From Mercurialis annua (Eukaryota > Streptophyta > Magnoliopsida > Malpighiales > Euphorbiaceae), in NCBI RefSeq assembly GCF_937616625.2, contig NC_065571.1, positions 4,156,501 through 4,220,500 of the forward strand: 64,000 nucleotides of DNA, given 5' to 3'. The position numbers and the translations under genes were made by a program. The notes below the pieces were generated by a model. That model did not search any database, was not told the origin of the DNA, and saw nothing but the letters and a program-made list of their open reading frames with translations. Shown here one piece after another: positions 59,049 to 64,000 of this stretch. How positions within the stretch are numbered: the first letter of the stretch is position 1; each line of letters opens with the position of its first letter.

Positions 59049-62000
59049 TTAATAAAAGAAGAATTTACTGCACTCCGGAAAAGCAGACAGGAAATCTGTC
59101 GTTATCTGCTTTGACAATCCATGTGCTAGTCCTTGACTCAGAAAATGACGGGATCTCTCTGTCATTGAGCATATCATTTTCTTCTCATCCACTTTTTCTA
59201 ACACTCCTGCAAGCAATTGTCCAAATTCAGAAGAAACAATTATTGACAAACATTTGTACATGTAAGGGAGCAAATAACATGACTTCTACATGCACCAAAG
59301 GTAAAAAAACGGAATATGCAGCTTAACTAATTCCCGATATGGTCGAATATTAGAGCTGTAAAACACCATTTTCTCATAAGAGATTCGACATAGAGGATTA
59401 AGAACAAAGAGTTAAGTAGACCGTGAAAAATGTTATCCAGAAAAACATGGGTTCAGAATTTAACAGAAATTGCAAGTCATGCTCGAGTACTGCTGAATTC
59501 CCCTGCCAATATGTTTAGATTAAGTTTTATACTACACTCTTTCATGCTCTCCAATTACGCAATTGACTGCAACCATCTTTAGTTAAGAATATTTATTGAA
59601 CAGAAGTAAGAGACCAATGCACAAACAGTTTTACCCAGTTCAATATCATGCTCTTGATCTTCCAAGTCCCCCTCCTCAACCTCAAGTCCGTTGTCCAAGG
59701 CCACCGCTGCTTTTGCATATCGTTCTAGAAACTCTTCTTCTGTTTCTTCATGTTCATCTTCCTCGGAATCCTAATCACAGAAAAACATAATGACATTTCC
59801 AGGTCTCAAAAGCAAGAAAGTCAAAGAAATAATGTATTTGATAGATAGCCAATTCCCATGAAAGTCTTATTTTGCTTTAATCATGGTTATCGAAGCATTA
59901 GTGCTCCTAGCTTGGCACAAACATATTTTTTGAGAATGGATGGGGTGCTGAAGATTACCATATTTCGTTCCTTAAAAACTAGATGCAAAAAGAAGATAAT
60001 CTGGAAGACAAACCTCATCATCATAGTCATCGTCTTCATCCTCGTCTTCTTCTTCTTCACCTTCAGCTTCCCCATTGTCTTCTTCGTCTTCTGTTTCTTC
60101 TTGCACTTCTTTTAACCGCACAGATGCCTCCATCAACGAATTAAAGCATTCACTTAATAAACCACCTGAATTCTCTTGTCCTAGAAGCTGTTCAATTATC
60201 TTGGCCAGTGTCATGACTGAGAAGTGGAAGTAAAACATTTAGCAGTATGTACTTTGATGTCAGCTTATTATAGTACCAAAACTGTCAGCTTCAGCCAACT
60301 GAAATTCAATTAGGAGTTCAGAACTGGTAATAAGCTGAGCATGATCAATAGTTAATAGGCTTTTGGCTCATATTGATTCACAGGATAGATGTATTAACTG
60401 ATCAAATTTATAGATGGGAAAGCAAATATTGAAGTAAGGCAGAGAGTGTTGTATAGATTTACATGTTTAGAAAATTTAAGAAAGCTTCTTTTAAACGAGA
60501 AATGGTCACCAACCTGCTAACTTTATCTCAGACTTCGCCAGCAGACCAGGTTCAAAAGAACCAGTGCATACAGATGCAAGTGCAGATCCCCAAATCCTGA
60601 ATCCTCCTTTCACATCTTTTTCTAAAATTCTCTCCACAATATCAGGATAACACAAATAGCACGATGATATAACAAGCAACAAAGGCTTCCAAAGTGGACA
60701 AGGCTTGCTCTGAACTTCCTTGAAATGAGAAAATGCAGCTTGACAAAAATAAACTGAAAGCGACTGCTTTACTTCTGTTTCAGTTGGGTAGCATGGGACA
60801 TGCAGTAGCATATGGACGCATGAGCAAGCTCTCCATGTTGCAGATGGATACTGTCGAATAGCCTCACTAATAAAAGCACCAATTCCTTCAATAATAGATT
60901 GCAATGGCACAGGTGGAGCAGGAGGTGAAGGCATTTGTCTACTGACAAAATCCTTCAGTCCATACTTACTGTTCAGGTTAACAACTTCCCTAATGCAGTC
61001 AAAGATTGATAAATCTTCAGATTCTTCCCAGGCATGCCAGTCAGCAATCAGATCAGCCCAAGCTAAAATTAACTCAGACAGCTTAAGTTGTAGCATTACA
61101 TCACTCCCAGTAACAGAAACAATTACGGAGCGCAGCAGTGTTGATAAATCATCCATACATGTTGGAGTTGGAGAAACCTGATCGTTTTGATCCTTGACAA
61201 ATTCCAAACAGGAGTAAAGTAATGGATTAAGGAAAAAGATTCAAACTTTTGTAAATAATCAAAAGCACAAACTTATCATTGCCGGACATTAAAGGCAGAA
61301 AGAGCACATGAACCAGTTAGACAACTTTTTGAAAAACGAAAAAAAAAAATGAAGTGATGTATCTATTATCTTATGAAACTAGCATTTAAAGATAAATTCA
61401 CAATGCCTAGTAGGAATAGCCAAAGACACGAACTCGGGTTTGTGTTTACAATCTATCAACTATATTAAGATCACAAAAACTTAAATTCTTTATATATATA
61501 TATATATATAAATAAATAATATCAAAATTTTCTAATAGAACTTCAATTCAGCTAAACAGAGCACCGTGTAATAAATGCATGCATTAAATCCAGACAATTT
61601 CATTTGCAGTGCAAGGGAAAGAATTTGAACCAACCACTGGTTGCATGGGCATAAGCCAAGTCTGTTGCAGAAGAGCCGACAAAGCTATACCAATGGTAGC
61701 TTGACCAGATACCCATTTTCCTTTTGAGCTTGATCCAATCTGCTCACTGTCTTCAGGCACGGCGTTCTCCCAGGATTGAGCCATTACTGCTAATGCTGCA
61801 AAGCCCTTCTCAAGCACCTATGAAGCACAAAGCCAGTTCATCAACAAAATTACACTTCAAATAAATCCATAACTGGAGGTGTTATGATAGCTGTAAGCTG
61901 TCATAGTAAGTTCCTATCTTTTAGCTTAAGTCTTTAGTTATTCTACTAATTAGCAAATAAATTTAGGAAGTAGTTTTATTTATTTCTTATTTAGTGATAG

Positions 62001-64000
62001 TTTATGTTTTATAATAGGATTCTTCTAGATACCTATTCTAATTAGGACTATTTTAGATTATCTATTATAATCAGGAAATGATTCTTCTCTATTTAAAGAG
62101 ATGGAATTTGGAATAAGAAATCAATCAATAATTTCAATTAAAGTTTCAAAAGAGAAGTCTCTTTTTCATTAATAATAGGTCGCTCGAAGAAAGGAGGAAA
62201 CAAAGGAAACCTAGTAGATTTCTCGGCGAACCGACCCGTGATGAGATCCTATTCGCAGGACCATAACAGGAGGCGCATTTCATTTTTTCTTAGCTCGGAA
62301 AAAGTCCAAAATACCACAACTAAATCCAGAGAGAATGTAAATCAGCAATGTTTATCAACTGATGCATAGATGGCATATAATTTAAAGAAATTAAGCATCT
62401 GATGTGTATGTCAGTATGTGAATGGACCATATGTAATTATACAGTAGACATAATCGCATCTTTAAGCAAAAGCCAATATATCAAAGAAAATGAAATTGAT
62501 GGGAAAAAGTTGAAGATGGTATAACAACTTCAGCATCCCAAAATGTAATAAATCACAGAATTTAGAACCACAAACAGTGTTTTTTATGCTCTCCTACAGT
62601 GATAAGCAGAAGACGAAATAACTGAGAATTATGAAGGTAGTCTAAGGATCAATACATACTTGAGGCCATGACTCCAAACCAGGATGAATAAACTTTGATA
62701 GAAGTCCAGCTAATGATGAAACCATGTATGGAATATGATCTGCAACATTTTCATCACCAGCCTCCACCATGGAGCTGAGAAGTTGAAATAAGATTGATGT
62801 CTCTTCCTCCTCCATATCTATCCTACTAATCACAACTTGAAGAAGAGGAAGCCACTTAGGTGGTAGATATTCATTCTGAAAAAGAAAAAAAAGTATACAT
62901 TGAAGCTAAGAAACCAGAACCAAAACTTGGATTCTACAGCACAACTAAAAGGTCTAGCTGGAGACCTACTTCAAGAAGCTCCGAAATTGCCCCAGCCGCA
63001 GATACACGAACAGGATGGCAAGGAATATTTTCGTTATCTGGCATTGCTAGAGCCTTCAGCAATGAGGTATATATATCTTCTTTCATCTCCTGCAAAGAAG
63101 GAAAAAGTTTCATAGAGGGTTGAGCCAAGAACATAAAAAATAAATGAGCTAATCTCAAATTATTCTTAACGCCTCAGCTCGTTGGCATCAGCTGCATGAA
63201 ACTGTATCATCTGAACCAACCCAGTTGATAAATATATATCTCTTTAATGATAAAAAGAAATATTGACATATCAACAGATTTATAAGCAAAAATGGGACAC
63301 CAAGCAAATGCTCAGGTATTTTTTTTTGCTTCAACAAAGGGAATGACATGATAAAGAAATTGCCTCACCTCTGGCAGACAGGAAGCTAGCTCTCCAATAA
63401 TCCAGTTTACAGCAGCAACAAGATATGGTGAAGTTAAGGGCACTGTATACAATGGAAGCAACCGAGAGCGAACCAGAGGAATTACATATCCAGGTTTTTG
63501 CTCTTTTAGGAACTGTAATCAAATGGCATAAGCAGGAAACTTAATTACAGATTCTTATAAACAGAGGTTTCACAAATGACTGAATAAATGGGAGCAATTC
63601 CTTACATCTTGCAGGCCACCATATGCCATTAGAACCCCAAAATAGCTGTCATTTTCAATACAACAACAAGAATGAGAACAGGTATTAGTTTGAAGAGAAG
63701 AAAGAAAACTAAGCAAAGATATCGACCGACTTTTAAAGATTGAAAATTTAGATGGTTAATGATTACTCATCGAGCCACCTAATAGTTATTTTTTTGAGTT
63801 GTGGGTTCAAGATGGTGTCCTTTTCTCTTCTCCATTCTTTCTAAATGTTTCATCAATTGAACTTCATATTATACCATTTTGGGAAGACAGAACATCTAAA
63901 TATTGCAATAAGAAATTACATCTATGAGAAACTGCCACGAACTTACTCATTTACAATTCCTTCTTTCAATGCATTCACATCAGAAGGGATGGGGTATTTG
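59049..64000 (-). CDS. Importin-beta-like ARM/HEAT-repeat protein, C-terminal 638 residues (5' end outside window)
   Basis: Nuclear transport receptor family; carries cargo through pores in a Ran-dependent way. Exons from the 5' side: 64000-63947, 63645-63606, 63512-63369, 63089-62970, 62875-62660, 61817-61635, 61177-60514, 60216-60014, 59770-59635 and 59206-59049. The total of 1918 nt gives one leftover base at the window edge and an open frame to the stop. Visible parts: helical HEAT-like pairs (VNDYFGVLMAYGGLQDFLKE; YLVAAVNWIIGELASCLPEE; HPVRVSAAGAISELLE; LFQLLSSMVEAGDENVADHI). A strongly acidic stretch (EDEEDNGEAEGEEEEDEDED, then DSEEDEHEETEEEF) lies near the C-terminus, as in several importins. 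The tail is LSAFPECSKFFFY. It resembles Arabidopsis At3g17340 by context; cargo unknown. The border at 61177 is the least certain. Confidence 0.85.
61875..62273. mobile_element. Solo LTR in importin intron
   Basis: LTR 61880-62268 (389 bp) starts TGTTATGATAG and ends GGACCATAACA, short inverted ends TGTTATG/CATAACA, flanked by GGAGG on both sides (61875-61879, 62269-62273). The 5-bp duplication and the lack of internal sequence indicate a solo LTR left by recombination. CTATTTAAAGAG near 62090 may be its TATA region. Confidence 0.85.

Noticed and set aside
59858..60238. Phe/Val-rich plus-strand ORF at 59858-60115
   Set aside because: It is the antisense shadow of the acidic tract of the importin-like gene.

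Overview
The window is nuclear DNA from a flowering plant, most likely a eudicot of the rosid type. The evidence is AT-rich sequence, many short GT-AG introns, plant-specific families (a VPS13M-type protein, a PGX-like polygalacturonase, an ECT-type YTH protein, a BOR borate exporter, DRM3) and plant transposons (Helitron, Mutator-like, hAT, CACTA, LTR). I cannot name the species. Six of the seven host genes splice into open frames whose summed exon lengths fit exactly. The exon borders were read by eye from splice sites, frame and family resemblance.

Layout. 1-12681 (+): C-terminal 1725 residues of a VPS13M-type bridge-like lipid-transfer protein in 21 exons. 12.7-24.5 kb: two tandem direct copies of an intact-looking DAYSLEEPER-like hAT-derived gene, each with telo-box and E2F-like promoter motifs. 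Between them lies a reverse Helitron in a (TA)n tract, itself carrying a second Helitron and a Mutator-like element. 24.5-32.5 kb: gene-free, AT-rich transposon graveyard with one more Helitron, two sister Mutator-type MITEs, CACTA ends and another MITE next to the next gene's TATA box. 32677-35977 (+): secreted GH28 polygalacturonase. 36867-38627 (+): small LYR-motif protein. 39995-42975 (-): YTH-domain m6A reader. 43986-46584: 2.6-kb Mutator-like element with very long inverted ends. 47352-51075 (-): BOR-family boron exporter. 52539-57118 (-): DRM3-type catalytically altered de novo DNA methyltransferase with three UBA domains. 59049-64000 (-): C-terminal part of an importin-beta-like HEAT-repeat protein.

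Gene order. From memory of Arabidopsis locus numbers, VPS13M2, PGX3 and ECT7 are neighbours on chromosome 1 (At1g48090-48110), while DRM3, ECT6 and an ARM-repeat importin are neighbours on chromosome 3 (At3g17310-17340). This window carries both sets in one block around a single ECT gene, as expected of an unfractionated ancestral order. The host genes otherwise work in unrelated processes: lipid transfer, wall remodelling, mitochondrial assembly, m6A reading, boron transport, RNA-directed DNA methylation and nuclear transport.

Transposons. Six elements have clear Mutator-type 9-bp target duplications (five perfect, one 8/9). Three Helitrons of one family share end sequences. There is also a solo LTR with a 5-bp duplication and a TRIM-like relic in an intron. 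No CRISPR array, rRNA gene or convincing tRNA gene was seen.
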